NCBI RefSeq assembly: GCF_000003605.2
Contig: NW_003120937.1
Coordinates: 26,637 to 48,778, forward strand
Source: Saccoglossus kowalevskii
Taxonomy: Eukaryota > Hemichordata > Enteropneusta > Harrimaniidae
Direction: 5' to 3'
DNA length: 22,142 bases
Part shown: piece by piece, positions 1 through 10,753 of the stretch
How the letters are laid out: every line of letters starts with the position of its first letter
Numbering within the stretch: the first letter of the stretch is position 1
Notes under the pieces: generated by a model
What the model was told of the DNA's origin: nothing
Database searches by the model: none
The model's input: only the letters and a program-made list of their open reading frames with translations
Translations under genes and position numbers: made by a program

Positions 1-658
1 TTTGTAGTTACGGCCTTACGATAATGATTTCGATTATTTGGATTGTTTATCGACCGTGTCCCGTTACTAATTTGTTTGGAATGTCAATCGTGGCTTATTT
101 CTCCATGCTGAGTTTAGGATGCGTCAGTGTCGACGTCTGTCATTCAAGCCGAGACCTTGAAATGAAACAAAAATAACAATTCGAAGAGCATTGGGTAATA
201 TATTAATAACCATTCTCACCAATCGCTAGCTTTAGGGGAGAGTAGGAAATCAAACAGCCACAGGTCGCCCGCCTTTTATGCATAGATTTCATGACGCTGT
301 CTGACCGCGGTCGTGTACGGTTAGGCTCGCACATCAATTCACACTTATTGTCAAGACCATGAATGAACAAAGTTCAATAACAGAAATTTAAATTTGGCTG
401 CACCAAAAGCTTGGAAACTAGTGTATAATAAATAGTTGACAGAAGACTGAGTGATCTACGACATCATTTTGGGGCGCAATTAAACTTCAAGCACTTCATT
501 GCGAAACTTTACTGCGCGGCGATGCTGACATCAAGTGCGTGTTGACCGAAGTTTGACCTCCTAGTCACGCACTGAACAGGCGCGTTACCTTAGCGAACTT
601 TTTCTTTCATGCTCCACGCGTCGATCTTGTAAAATTGTTATTCGTCCTGGCGGTGCTG

Positions 659-796
659 TAATTACGCAAACTTGTATATTTTACGATCGTTTACTTAGTG
701 CGCTGCTTTTCTAATTACGCAAATGTGTTTATAATATTGTACCGGCTCTAAAAATTTCAACATTTTGATATATCGCTTTCATAATAATTACGCAAA
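659..796 (+). promoter_or_regulatory. Three copies of TAATTACGCAAA
   Basis: The exact 12-mer TAATTACGCAAA occurs at 659-670, 712-723 and 785-796, all in the same orientation, 53 and 73 bp apart. It overlays a homeodomain core (TAATTA) on a C/EBP- or PAR-bZIP-like palindrome (TTACGCAA). The sequence between copies is unrelated, so this is not a tandem repeat. A clustered binding site is the simplest reading; the factor is inference. Confidence 0.4.
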
Positions 797-995
797 CTCA
801 GTTATTTAATATTGGACACAGAACGTTACAAAGTGGTATAGATTTGAAGAGTAGTTCGGAATTTAAAAATAGTTAGTACCCGTTGTATCCCCAAACTGTA
901 CCACTCCTGTGCCAGTGACCAGTGTTTGGGCGACCCGTCGGTGTTTTCAATGAGCCAGCGAGAGAAACGTAACGATAAAAATGCGGTCGTTTTCT

Positions 996-1025
996 GGTCG
1001 GAAATTACAGTGCGGTCGGAAATTA
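996..1025 (+). repeat. Short direct repeat GGTCGGAAATTA
   Basis: The 12-mer GGTCGGAAATTA is present at 996-1007 and again at 1014-1025, with related GGTCG words just before (984) and after (1036). It lies in the CpG-richer segment and could be a paired binding site or a small tandem duplication. Confidence 0.5.
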
Positions 1026-1060
1026 AACGATAACCGGTCGATTGAAAAGTGGGAAGTTGG

Positions 1061-1609
1061 GCGAAATGAGTACTGTAGTGACGTTAGTGTATTTCTAATT
1101 TAGTTTTAACTCGTACAATGTTTATTCACTCACTGTTCACTATAGCTAGAACGCTGTCCGTGTCTTCACTTTCAGGTTAGTTTTTATGCCGATTTTTGGA
1201 AACCAACAACGGGATTTCTATTTGGGATTTTGAGAAACCTAATACGAATCGATATGGTATTCATACGCACAACACCTCACAATGTTTCAACTTTTAAATT
1301 GTCAGTTAACAAGGGTTTTCATAGTAGCACTTCTATGAGATTGACGTACTAGAGTGAATAGGTTCAATTATCAGTGTTCACTGATGACATCATTGAACTG
1401 GCCCTCTATAGGCGAAATTACACCAGGCAAAGCGGACGTTTGTCGTCTGCTTCACAGCCCATTTTATACCCCATATTTAGGACATTTCGCAGCACATACA
1501 AGATGTTTTTATCGACAGAATTTATTCATAGATCTCAAATGTCATGTACAGAGTGTCAAAAGCCAGACCTCTGCTCCCCTTTAAGTGCTTTTTTACACTA
1601 ATCTTTGGT
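1061..1609. other. No recognisable feature
   Basis: AT-rich sequence with two overlapping short open frames (1354-1601) that have no recognisable motif, no joined splice sites and no coding-like composition. I see nothing in it that I can support. Confidence 0.4.
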
Positions 1610-1885
1610 AATGAGTGTAATATTCAAATGGTAGCTTTCTATTAAGTGCGGTGTATACAATATTCTTTTGTAATAGTATTTTTGTGGTACGCATAATATT
1701 CTTGTGTATGAAGTATAGTATTCACAGTACCTTTCTGTATGTAATGTAGTATTCACAATTGTATTATGTGCAGTGTTTGCGCATGTGTTTAGTGTTCCAT
1801 ATATTTTTTGTAATAAATATAGTATTCATCACACTCTTATGTATTGAGCGTGGTATTTACAATATTATATTTTATGAATATGGTT
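1610..1885 (+). repeat. Degenerate tandem array, ~31-bp unit (copy 1)
   Basis: Successive segments repeat a pattern like AGTGTAGTATTCACAATATT followed by CTTATGTATTG. Clear units are around 1708-1738 (tatagtattcacagtacc), 1745-1775 (tgtagtattcacaattgt), 1817-1847 (tatagtattcatcacac) and 1849-1880 (cgtggtatttacaatatt). Units are diverged and vary in length, so the array is old. A second array with the same unit lies at 14825-15085. Confidence 0.5.
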
Positions 1886-3649
1886 CAAAATGCATGTTCA
1901 TTTCCTTATGGATTTATGTATAGATTGATATGTTATTTTTTGTATGTGTCCTACTTTCATTGTGTGTTTTTTATGACACACTGAACTAATTTTGGAATAA
2001 AAGCAAGATAGTTGATTTCATATGTATGAAATTATGTTTCTTTTTGGAATATAATACCAGAAAGATCAAGTCAACTCATTCCCATTACAGTTCATGATCA
2101 ATGCCATTGACAGTGACTAGTTAATCTGGAAGTTTGACTTACAAGTTCAACTTCATTTTGAGCAGTATAAAAGCAAGATGTGTAATAGAAATATAGCCCC
2201 TCCACCGTGTAACACTATATTGTGATTTATTATATACTAACAATTTGGGTTGAATGGACTGTTTTTATGTATAACGTGTGAGTGATTTGTAATTTGTCAT
2301 TTGGTCAAATTTACATATGAAAGCACGGAACGCAGCTTGCCAGCAGAACAAATATATATTACCCGGCACGGAAAGCAATTTAATCTTATTGTTTCATCGT
2401 CTGCAAATATAGAACATGCATTTTCAACACAGAAAGTCTATATAATCGTACAGAATTATGACGTTGTTTCCCGAGTGTTTAAAACCAGAATAATATAGAC
2501 TTTGTCTCAAAGTAATCAGCAGCATGGAAATTAGAAGCTAGAATCAATACAAAGTCCATCACCACATATTCAGTTAGTTGGAAGATTATGTTGTAGTCAC
2601 ACGCCATCGTGTTTCATCGGAGCGTATTTGCCCAGTGAAAAAATAGATTCAAATGTATCACGAACATACAATATACATATATGACCGATGTGGTCGTGGG
2701 TTTTGGAAGGTTGGCGTTAGAGAATGGGATACAATTCATGGGACACGAAATCATGTAACTTCCTCTCACTGAGATCTCGGCCATGAATTCCTTTGATAAC
2801 CAGTCGCTGTATATTAATGTGTGTACCTTGAAACACATTTTCGTGTGCGGGAGATTTACCTTATGTACATGTGGATTTTAAACTTCGCCCTGCCATCACC
2901 ATGCACTTTTACATTGACTTGACCTGATAAAGGTTGAGGCACAGGCGGTTTCTACCCAATACCTGACATTACCAGAAATATTCAAATTAATACGAATCCT
3001 AATAAATCACTAACGTAATTCGACATTGACTTGTATGATGTCGATAATTCAATCGGATTAGTGGAGTTACTACATAGTATCAATGGTGCCGACAGTTCAA
3101 CCAGCTTGCTAGTCACAATCTGATTATTAGAGTTATTATATCAGTATAGAGAGTTATTAGTATAGAGTTAGTATAGATATATCGAACAAAAATTGCTTAG
3201 TTTGCTTATTATTACCTACGTATATATCTGTATATTTATGTAATAATTGTCATTAAAATGAGAAAAATCCATTTTAAAACTGTTTTGGAGGAGGAAGAAA
3301 AGGTTAATGAGGTTTAGATCAATTATTCATTTTAGCATTATTAATTCGATAGATTAATTGTGTGCTTATGTATTAGAAGATCATTGTAATTCATGTCGTC
3401 TGACCAAATATTAATATAGAAATGACATATTGATCAAATATAAACACATAGAATGATAAAACATAATTACAGATTGACAAGAAAAATAAAAAGTTATTAT
3501 AAATAATTGTATCAGTAGCAAAATGTTTATTTTTTATGTTATGTTCTCATATAATATGAATATAACGGGTTCGAAATCGAGCCATCTGGCGCCAGACACA
3601 TCAGTTAATTACCTAGGGATACCATCGACTGATATTACGTACAAGCTGA
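1886..3649. other. Intergenic, no gene recognised
   Basis: AT-rich DNA. The short open frames at 2301-2498 (+) and 2614-2838 (-) show no motif I recognise and are of a length expected by chance. The word aaaagcaagat occurs twice (about 1999 and 2170), the second as part of a TATAAAAG match. A small tandem motif built on agttattagtatagag lies around 3130-3175. AATAAA words are common, as expected for the base composition, and none can be tied to a transcript. Confidence 0.4.
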
Positions 3650-3856
3650 CTGCAATATGCAGCAGCTATTGGCTTGACAAAAATACTACAACATCTACAT
3701 AGTCGTTACGCGCAGATTCGGAAATCCTACTGGATATTTCACGATTTATTCATGAAACGTCAAAATTGTTTCGAATCATTGGTAGTTAAATTACCGGCGT
3801 TTGTCGAACTGACGGGTATGAGGCTTAGCAATGCAATGCTGCGCCATAAATCATAG
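3650..3856 (+). other. Unassigned open stretch, 68 codons
   Basis: The frame is open from just after a TGA at 3647 to the TAG at 3854-3856. The predicted peptide is mixed-composition (for example RKSYWIFHDLFMKRQ and AFVELTGMRLSNAML) rather than low-complexity, which is why it is listed. I do not recognise a family, and there is no start codon context or convincing splice junction. It could be a fragment of an exon or a transposon, or a chance frame; stretches this long are expected by chance in a window of this size. Confidence 0.12.
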
Positions 3857-4746
3857 CGGAAATCATATGTCATAAATTTAAATTACGCCTGATTGATGAA
3901 CTATTTTGTTGATTATATGTGTGTGTTATTAGAAGCATGATGTGTATATTTCTTCAGGCATACCATGAAAAGACCATAACTGTAATAACATAAACATGTA
4001 AGTTGGTTTCAAAAAGCTGACATGTTCTGATGCCTGTACACAGTATAGTGTATTTACACGGCGTTACCACCATCGTTTTACGATTCACCACTATTGTATT
4101 AGAGTATATTTGCATTGATAACTGATACAGCGCATCTCGCATACGCTGCATTGGAGACGAATACAAAATCAACTTCGCCTAGTTATTGTATTGAAGTCAG
4201 TAAATCATGCATTTTGAGACTGGCGACACTGTGAGTTCAATTATATGGGTGTTGCATTATGTAAAGCAAAGACTGCAAACTATAATAATATTAAATCAGA
4301 ATATACAAGCTAGCTGGTTATTTGTTAACATATGTTGACAAGATATGGGGCTGTTATTGCATCACATAGTTATATATATATATAATTGTTCATAACAAAA
4401 ACACAGAAAAGTTAATGCATGGCCGTAATGAAGCAGGTAGTCTTCGGCACATGTGTTCTACAATCTACTTGTCTGTATAACACAAGTGAATACATACCTT
4501 GTATCGTGGATTCCTGTTCCTAATATACATGTCAATATTGCAGACATTTCATTTTGAAGGAAGTTGACCACTACACGGGTTTCAAACTAGATATTAAATT
4601 TAAAAACATTTGTGATGACACTATTATGTTTCATGTAAACGCCAAATGAAAAAAATACTTCACACTTAGGGTGATACATTCTACCTTCACTAATATGACT
4701 ACTCATCAACTTATTTTTTTTTTTTTGGAACAGTGGATATATAGAC
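3857..4746. other. Intergenic, no gene recognised
   Basis: AT-rich, with a short TA dinucleotide run near 4370-4385 and a poly-T run near 4711-4725. The minus-strand frames at 3954-4172 and 4587-4772 have no recognisable content. This would be the 5' flank of the glycosyltransferase pseudogene, but no promoter element stands out. Confidence 0.4.
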
Positions 4747-6028
4747 ATGGGTTGTTTTTCAAAACGCTTCACAAGATGACAGGTGTTCGGGGTAGTTTTG
4801 CTACTGCTACAAATAACAGTTGTCTACCGTCTATCTTATGATATCCGTCTGTGGCGAAATATAACAAAGCATGATATGAGAGAATACAGTTATGATAGTA
4901 ACTGGATATCCGAACCGCCAAATCGAAAACCTGCATCTAATATTACGAGAACAATTCACAATATATCACAGCGATTACCCACAGGCACAGGGTCGGTAGT
5001 TGTAATAAATAACACCACATGACTGAAAACTGTACAAACTTTGCGCACAGTAGAGGGTACTACTCTAAACCAGTTACTGACGAAGAAGTCAATTTTTCTC
5101 TATCATTCGGAATTTATATTTACCAGTCTGTTTATCAAGTTGAACAGTTACTGAGGATTATTTATAGATATCATAACGTGTATTGTATTCATATCGACGA
5201 AAATTCTAGTGAGTTTAAGAACATCATTTCATTAATAACTAGGTGTTCTGACAATATCGTCTTAGCTCCTATTTTTCCCAATCAAATGGGGATCAATGAA
5301 CATTTTAAGAGCCGAACTCGTTTGCCAAAAGGATTTGTTATTGAAAAATAAATCCTGGAAGTGTTATTCAAATGTTTGCGGTCAGGATTTACCGTTGAAG
5401 ACAAATCTAGAAATCGTGAGAATTCTTCAATTATATGGTGGTAAAAATGATATACAAACATCTGCACGAGTTAATGAATTGAGTGCAAAATTTGTTTATG
5501 TAGAAGATGACAATTCGATATGGAATACGTGGGCTTTTAAATCTGATCCACGCCCAACAGCAAAAAGGGGTATTCGCAAAGGAAGTTTGTTCGTTTTTTT
5601 GACTCGTCAGTTTGTATTCTTCCCACAGAATTCCAAAATATCCAAAGATTGGTTTACCTGGTTGAACGATACCTCCGTCCCAGACAAAAGCTTCACTCAG
5701 ACATTAGCCAGACTTCCAAATGCTCCCAGGGGACCAAACAACCAAGAAAGCCCTGAGATGCTTACTCGATATGTCGTGTGGAACTATGGTGCTAGGCCAA
5801 GGCATATGTGCGTGTTCCCTTGGAAACACCTAAAATTTATATCCTTCCAGACACGAGTTATTCGCCAATACATTTTTCCCAAACTTTGATTATATTGTTT
5901 CTAATTGTTTAGGAGAACTTGTTGAGAATCGAACAAATAACCCAGTACAAATAAATATAAATATGTATAAAGAATGTATTTCCACCAGGGTGTGTGTCCT
6001 TCAGAGAACCGTGGTTTATGTAAACTGA
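4747..6028 (+). pseudogene. GT14 core-2 beta-1,6-GlcNAc-transferase-type pseudogene
   Basis: Intact relatives are Golgi type II membrane enzymes that add beta-1,6-linked GlcNAc to O-glycan cores. ATG at 4747 gives a short basic N-terminus (MGCFSKRFTR), a TGA at 4777-4779, then in the same frame a hydrophobic signal anchor (VFGVVLLLLQITVVY). Frame changes occur near 5019, between about 5278 and 5287, and between about 5820 and 5843. Family blocks follow in order: ENCTNF, YCIHID, the WGSMNILRAELVC block, GQDLPLKTNLEIVR, the PDKSF block, HMCVF, RHELFANTF and a final NCLGEL, ending at TGA 6026. The total of about 427 codons is normal family length, uninterrupted by introns. The acidic residue of the SPDE-type motif, the catalytic base in the solved leukocyte enzyme, is Lys here (PDK), so repairing the frames would still predict a dead enzyme. 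The family call is firm; the exact member is not. Confidence 0.88.
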
Positions 6029-6279
6029 ACTGTAGTATATGTCATTGCGAGTGCATATCGAACATACATTCTCTACAATGAGACGTTTGGCAAGTATCGC
6101 ATCAAATTCAATGTTTCATATAGTTGCATGTTAGGGAACATACTACAAATGAACGTGAGAGAAGCTTTACATATGCAGAACGTTTATTACATTGGAAAGC
6201 TGCACAAATATTGAATAAATGCAGACAATTAGTAAATTCTTACGCTAGTTATCATTAACAATATTAGATATAGATAATT

Positions 6280-6515
6280 AAATTCATCATAGACAATTCA
6301 TGTTCGACAATCGTTCTCCATAAAACCCTTGATTTATTAGTTTGGGTGTAAGCAGACTTTTTAAAAATCGAGCAAGTGTAATGCAAGCCTGGGCATAGCG
6401 GTCGAGCTCGCTAATATATATTCCATAGATAGGAGTGGAGTTTGATGTAAAGATGTGAAAAATTGGTGATAGTAAAATGAAAATCATTTCGTTTTTTTCA
6501 TATAATTTTATTGGA
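6280..6515 (-). mobile_element. Reverse-transcriptase element fragment (post-catalytic region)
   Basis: Reading right to left on the minus strand, three short blocks follow in the order I recall for a widespread animal retroelement polyprotein: KLYEK, then in another frame KRNDFHFTITNFSHLYI, then back in the first frame SNSTPIYGIYISELDRYAQAC and a decayed LLTPKLINQGF. In the family this stretch (KLYDKRDDF...NFP...YGVYISQLIRYARAC) lies just C-terminal of the YIDD catalytic box. About 75 codons remain, with two compensating frame changes and an apparent deletion before the stop at 6287-6289. The other fragment of the family, at 21976-22142, ends just short of where this one begins, so they cover adjacent parts of the protein. 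The retroelement class is not resolved. Confidence 0.68.
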
Positions 6516-7370
6516 AGTAGGCAAATCTAAGCAGTAGGCAAAAGTAGGCAAATTAAGAAACTAATTTAGAATCACTAAACCGATAAAAGATTGATTGTTT
6601 GCACATTTACTGTTTTTAACGAAAATTGAGTTTTATACAAATAAAGAAATAAATAATCCAAAAAGCTTTCGGAATTTGTTTCCATTCGAATGACGATATT
6701 TGAGACATATTTCCCTAAACCTGGACAAATAATGTCGACTGAATAGAATCAGTCTCATTCCTAATAAAGTAGATAAAGACGTATTCAACCACTATATACT
6801 TGTAACGATTAGACTATTATTTTTAAAATTGGATAGCGTTTTTTTATTTATCATGTAGTATATCGGGGATATCAAAAGTGTTATTTAAAGTAACACTTTG
6901 AAATGATTTTGTTTTTTAAAATGTCTTTGGAATGTTATTATATTACTTCTAGAAATATGGCACATATGTGTCAACAGTGCTCATAATTAGTTTAGTGTTT
7001 TAATATATCTGACAAAAGCATTACGACGTGCAGTCTGAAGACGCTATATTCTGAGATGGTGATTCATTGTATTATTCAAAACTATACCTCGAAATTGGGA
7101 ATGCCTAATAGGTTGACAGACATATGCCACATGTATTGCATTCATGAAAAATTTCACCTTTGGAGGGCGACATGCCTGGCACATGTTTATAGATCGGTGA
7201 AGGTCATTGAATGGAACGTATCTACATGTGGATGTTTATGGAACACGACGCGATTAAACGGACACGTACTGGTGAAGGCCACGAATTGAATTGTAACTAT
7301 TGCCAGTGGCATGCAGCATGCAATATGATTGAACTGTAACTCTGTATAGGGCCGCTGATTTATAAATTAA
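6516..7370. other. Intergenic, no gene recognised
   Basis: AT-rich sequence with a small tandem word (gtaggcaaa, 6517-6552). The open frame at 7056-7289 (+) is Trp/Cys-containing but matches no family I know and has no joined splice sites. I cannot support a gene here. Confidence 0.35.
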
Positions 7371-7634
7371 GACGACACATGGTGTGCATATTATTGTGCA
7401 GGGATTCGTGTACAAGTCTGTGAACTCTGGGAAGGTGACTTTAGACAAACACACACCAATACCACCAGATATTCCCAATTTTGGACAGGGGTTTATGGTA
7501 ACGAATTGCATCATTTTGAGAAAACTTTTTATCTGACATCAATTTGTCCTATATTTGATGACAGCCATGTAGTAATAGATTGTTCTTTAAATGTTTTGTT
7601 GAATTTACGTTTGCGTGCTACATATCTTTGTGTC
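7371..7634 (+). other. Possible coding relic, Trp/Cys-rich open stretch
   Basis: The frame is open for 88 codons between TAA stops at 7368 and 7635. The middle part reads like extracellular protein, with VQVCELWEGDFRQ and YSQFWTGVYGNE, and several Trp and Cys residues that AT-rich DNA should rarely encode. A candidate exon would run from the AG at 7400-7401 to a GT at about 7496, but the acceptor lacks a good pyrimidine tract. The FWTGVYG segment is loosely reminiscent of lectin-like folds; I do not assign it. It could equally be chance. Confidence 0.2.
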
Positions 7635-9220
7635 TAATAAATGTTTAAATAATTTATTGGAACGTATCTTTTGCATCTGCGTATGAATTAATCTATTTAA
7701 TAATCTCTCCTAACATCCCCGTGAATATTCTGAATTCAGTTGTGTGCTTCGTCATGCGGTAACCAGAATCCAAACAGTGAAAGTACGTTTGTTAGTCTTT
7801 ATATTTTGTAACCACTTGATATACTTCACCTAATATAAAAAGGGATTGTAATCATAAGGCCAACAATTGTTTTTTTTGACAAAGGGGACAAAAAACAATA
7901 TTTATATTTTCAATTCCGAATTACTAATTTAGTAAATCACATTAGTTATTAAATTTTGTTTTATCTTGGATAGTGATATTGAGTAAACAAAATATTATGT
8001 GTTTATTATGTTATTATTTACTACTGTCACATTGTTCCGTGAGTTTTGTTCACTCAGTTGCATTATACAAGGGACAATGTGGGTGATTTTGCCAAACGAT
8101 TGTTATTTTGAACTATTTTTGAACGCCAAACAAAAATGAAACAAACCTCGCATATAGTGAGTCGGAATGTTTACAACTAAGGTATGACAAAAGACGTGCG
8201 ACATTAGTCACAAATATACGATATGAGGTGGTAATGCATATAATTCGAACTCACGAGAATACAATAAATTACATGAAATAATACATATGAACGCGTTTGT
8301 ACGTGAACATAATACTGAATGTATGAGTACACAGACGACGAAAATTCTAATAATGTATGCAAGACGAATAATAATAATAACAATAATATTAGCCATGCCA
8401 TAAAAAGAGTGGATTCATGGCTTTCAATTTTCTTGGTCAAAAAATAGGCAGGTTATATAAAAGACAGGTCCGACAATTTAGGGATGTACCAATTAAATCC
8501 GTTATATGATTGTGCCTATCAACGATAATATACAACAAACTATGATGTTCAGATGAGTTGTTTCATAAATACATACACACCTACATGTCAATATATGCAC
8601 ACATAAATATATTTAATTAATAGAAAAATGAGATATTACAAGTGAATCTTAAAATTTAAATAAAGAAAAAATACTATAAAAAAAACATGTGGGTTTTTCA
8701 TCAAAGATTTTTTTAATATATAATTTGACTTTCACTAGCCAGGTTTGAATGGCATATATACAATATATGTGTAGCTGGTTTAATGAACCATTGTTTATTT
8801 CTGAAAATCATTTGACAGCCTCTGAAATCTATATTGGCGTAAAGCTGGTAACTTTTGAACTAAATTGGAATAACAGTTTGAACTATCATAATTTTTATGC
8901 GAATTAACATATTTGCTGAAATGGTAATTGAATTCCTTCATGCAACTAAACAAACGTAACATATAACTAAAGAAATCGCTCGAAGTCTAGGCTTGTTAAT
9001 ACTATGGGTGGGAATGAGCCACCCTAAAACCATGTTCATGTATATGCAAATTTTGTTGGTTTCAGATACCAATTTCTGTTTGTTGAATGCTTGCTCATAT
9101 CAATTGTCCCACTTCTAGACAAAAGTAAGAATACATTTGACATCAGTGTGTGCTTCAAATATACAGAATCAATCGTAAGTATCTCGGTCTTCCGTCATAC
9201 ACTCGTCTTATTTTTTATAG
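7635..9220. other. Intergenic, no gene recognised
   Basis: AT-rich DNA. The minus-strand frames at 8204-8440 arise largely from an AAT/ATA-rich simple stretch (about 8360-8395). A small palindrome (CATATAT-aca-ATATATG) lies near 8753-8770. No FN3-like exon was found upstream of 9221, so the N-terminus of the FN3 gene is missing or unrecognised. Confidence 0.4.
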
Positions 9221-9495
9221 AACCACAGCCGCCATCATTGGTCACAGTAGGCAGTATATGAGGGACGACCTCCAAAATCATTTGAACTGGACCGGCTTTG
9301 TCAAACAATATTTTTGATCAATACTCGCTAAAATACTCTCCTGCCAATGGGTTTACTCAGCAACCAATGGAATTACTGTCTGACATCTCTGAAGCCGTGT
9401 TTGAAGGTTTAACACCCGCCACAAGATATACTGTTAAAGTGCAGACCATTAGTGGAACTTTCACAGTTCTGTCATACTGGAGGAGTTGATAACAA
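9221..9495 (+). pseudogene. FN3 exon 1, broken (two stops and a frameshift)
   Basis: First recognisable module of the FN3 membrane protein locus. The acceptor is ttttttatag and the donor a|gtaagt. It opens PQPPSLVTVGSI and continues to the F/G-strand signature EGLTPATRYTVKVQTISG, a clear FN3 domain. In-frame TGA codons sit at 9259-9261 and 9283-9285; the second falls where the FN3 B-strand Trp is expected (TGG to TGA). The exon is 275 bp, not a multiple of three. Near 9465 the reading must change frame to continue as SSVILEELIT and end in phase 1 like its neighbours. Splice signals are well preserved although the reading frame is dead. Confidence 0.82.
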
Positions 9496-9703
9496 GTAAG
9501 TATACACTACATTTTTATGTACATCCGTATATTACTTATACACATCTACTATTTTTTTTTTCATACACAAATTTTGTTATGTGTTGTTTCTACCTTGTGT
9601 GTACAATGACATATATATATATAGGATAATGTATAATGTCCTATGTTATGTAAAATGTATAACGTTTATTATGTACAATGTCTCAACGATCTTTTTTTTA
9701 CAG

Positions 9704-9957
9704 TAGCCAATAGTGGTTTCACCAGATATATTATTAAATTCACTTAAACAACTATTTGGATAAAATGGAGACCAGACATAGATGCAACCGGTTACCAGAT
9801 AAGAGTATTTGATACAAACTCTATTTTTCTGGAGTCTGGTGATTTAAGCTCTATTACGAATTTACTGGTTTGGATTCTGGAATACGTTATTCTATTTTCC
9901 TGTCAGCAGTAGATGCAAGTACAATTACACAAACTATTACACTCTATCAATATACAA
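9704..9957 (+). pseudogene. FN3 exon 2, broken (one stop and a frameshift)
   Basis: The acceptor tttttttacag and donor a|gtaagt are intact. The peptide has the FN3 pattern: TTIWIKWRPDIDATGYQIRV in the first half and FTGLDSGIRYSIFLSAVDAS in the second, but the halves are in different frames, with the change near 9866. A TAA at 9745-9747 lies just before the B-strand Trp. The exon is 254 bp, so it cannot keep frame. Joining exon 1 to exon 2 would complete an ATA codon across the phase-1 junction. Confidence 0.82.
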
Positions 9958-10753
9958 GTAAGTGAGTACATACTGCCCTCTACAGGTGAATTTATACTTA
10001 CTTGTGCTATTTTGCTGGTTTCTGGCTTGTCAGTAAGCAGTACAAAAATCAGTCAAATTTGAGATCAGAACTATATGCCCTTTTAGGGAATTTATGACAA
10101 ATTGTATTCATTAAACTCAGATTATAATGCTTTAATTTTGTGGGATCCATGAAATGTACAAGTGAACTTTCGCTGATCAGAATTACTTTTGGAAAATGCT
10201 GAAAAATTAGAAATATTATATACAGTATTTACAGGGCATTTATATTCACTGTATTTGCTCTCGTATTAGCCCATGCACTTACGTAAATGTATTTGTATTT
10301 TCATGGTATAAGTAATATTTAATGATTCAATGAGTACCCTCATTTACACAGTAATGGCGACTTGGTTTATTTAATGTGTCTTGTGTTTGTCTGGTATGTT
10401 GTTTAACTCAATTACATCACCATGCATTGCGTGATGTAAGTAATTATGCAAATAGCAGCCGCATGTATTTAAAACTGTAATAGTTTCACTTTAGTAATTT
10501 TAATAAGACGTTAAACTTCTCGTGATTAACAAATAGTCACCAAATCCTACAGTGAAGAAACGAAATGTTTTGCACACGTTGATCCGTTTCACGTACTGTA
10601 CCACATTCTACAATTACGTCAGTTCTATATTTAGGAAGATATCGTAATTGTGACAAATGCTATTGAATACAATTATGCTGAATACAATGAACCCAACATG
10701 CCATTTATCACGTATTTTCAAACTCTTCGATGCGTTCTTTTTTCTGTACACAG
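9958..10753. other. Intron between FN3 exons 2 and 3
   Basis: About 800 bp of AT-rich sequence between the donor after 9957 and the acceptor at 10752-10753. I see no further FN3 exon, repeat or ORF in it. Confidence 0.5.

Larger units (their letters stand above)
240..1060. promoter_or_regulatory. CpG-richer segment, possible promoter edge
   Basis: CpG dinucleotides are visibly denser here than in the rest of the AT-rich window, with clusters such as gaccgcggtcg, actgcgcggcgatg, ggcgcgttacc and cacgcgtcgatc. No open frame of note and no splice pair that I can join to a coding exon is seen. A dense CpG patch in otherwise CpG-poor invertebrate DNA often marks a promoter or an unmethylated first exon. 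The gene it would serve is not identifiable and may lie left of the window. Positions 1-239 show nothing I can name. Confidence 0.25.

Noticed and set aside
2166-2173. TATAAAAG as a promoter (also TATATAAAAG at about 8454 and TATATAAGG at about 15956)
   Set aside because: TATA-like words are expected often in DNA this AT-rich, and no transcript start or gene can be attached to any of them.
3567-3590. gggttcgaaatcgagcc as a tRNA T-arm or tRNA-derived SINE
   Set aside because: The bases flanking TTCGA do not pair into a T-stem, and no A-box or acceptor stem is found at the right distance.
8204-8440. Minus-strand hydrophobic ORFs (membrane protein)
   Set aside because: They translate an AAT/ATA-rich simple stretch; the hydrophobic Ile/Val/Leu run is a composition artefact.
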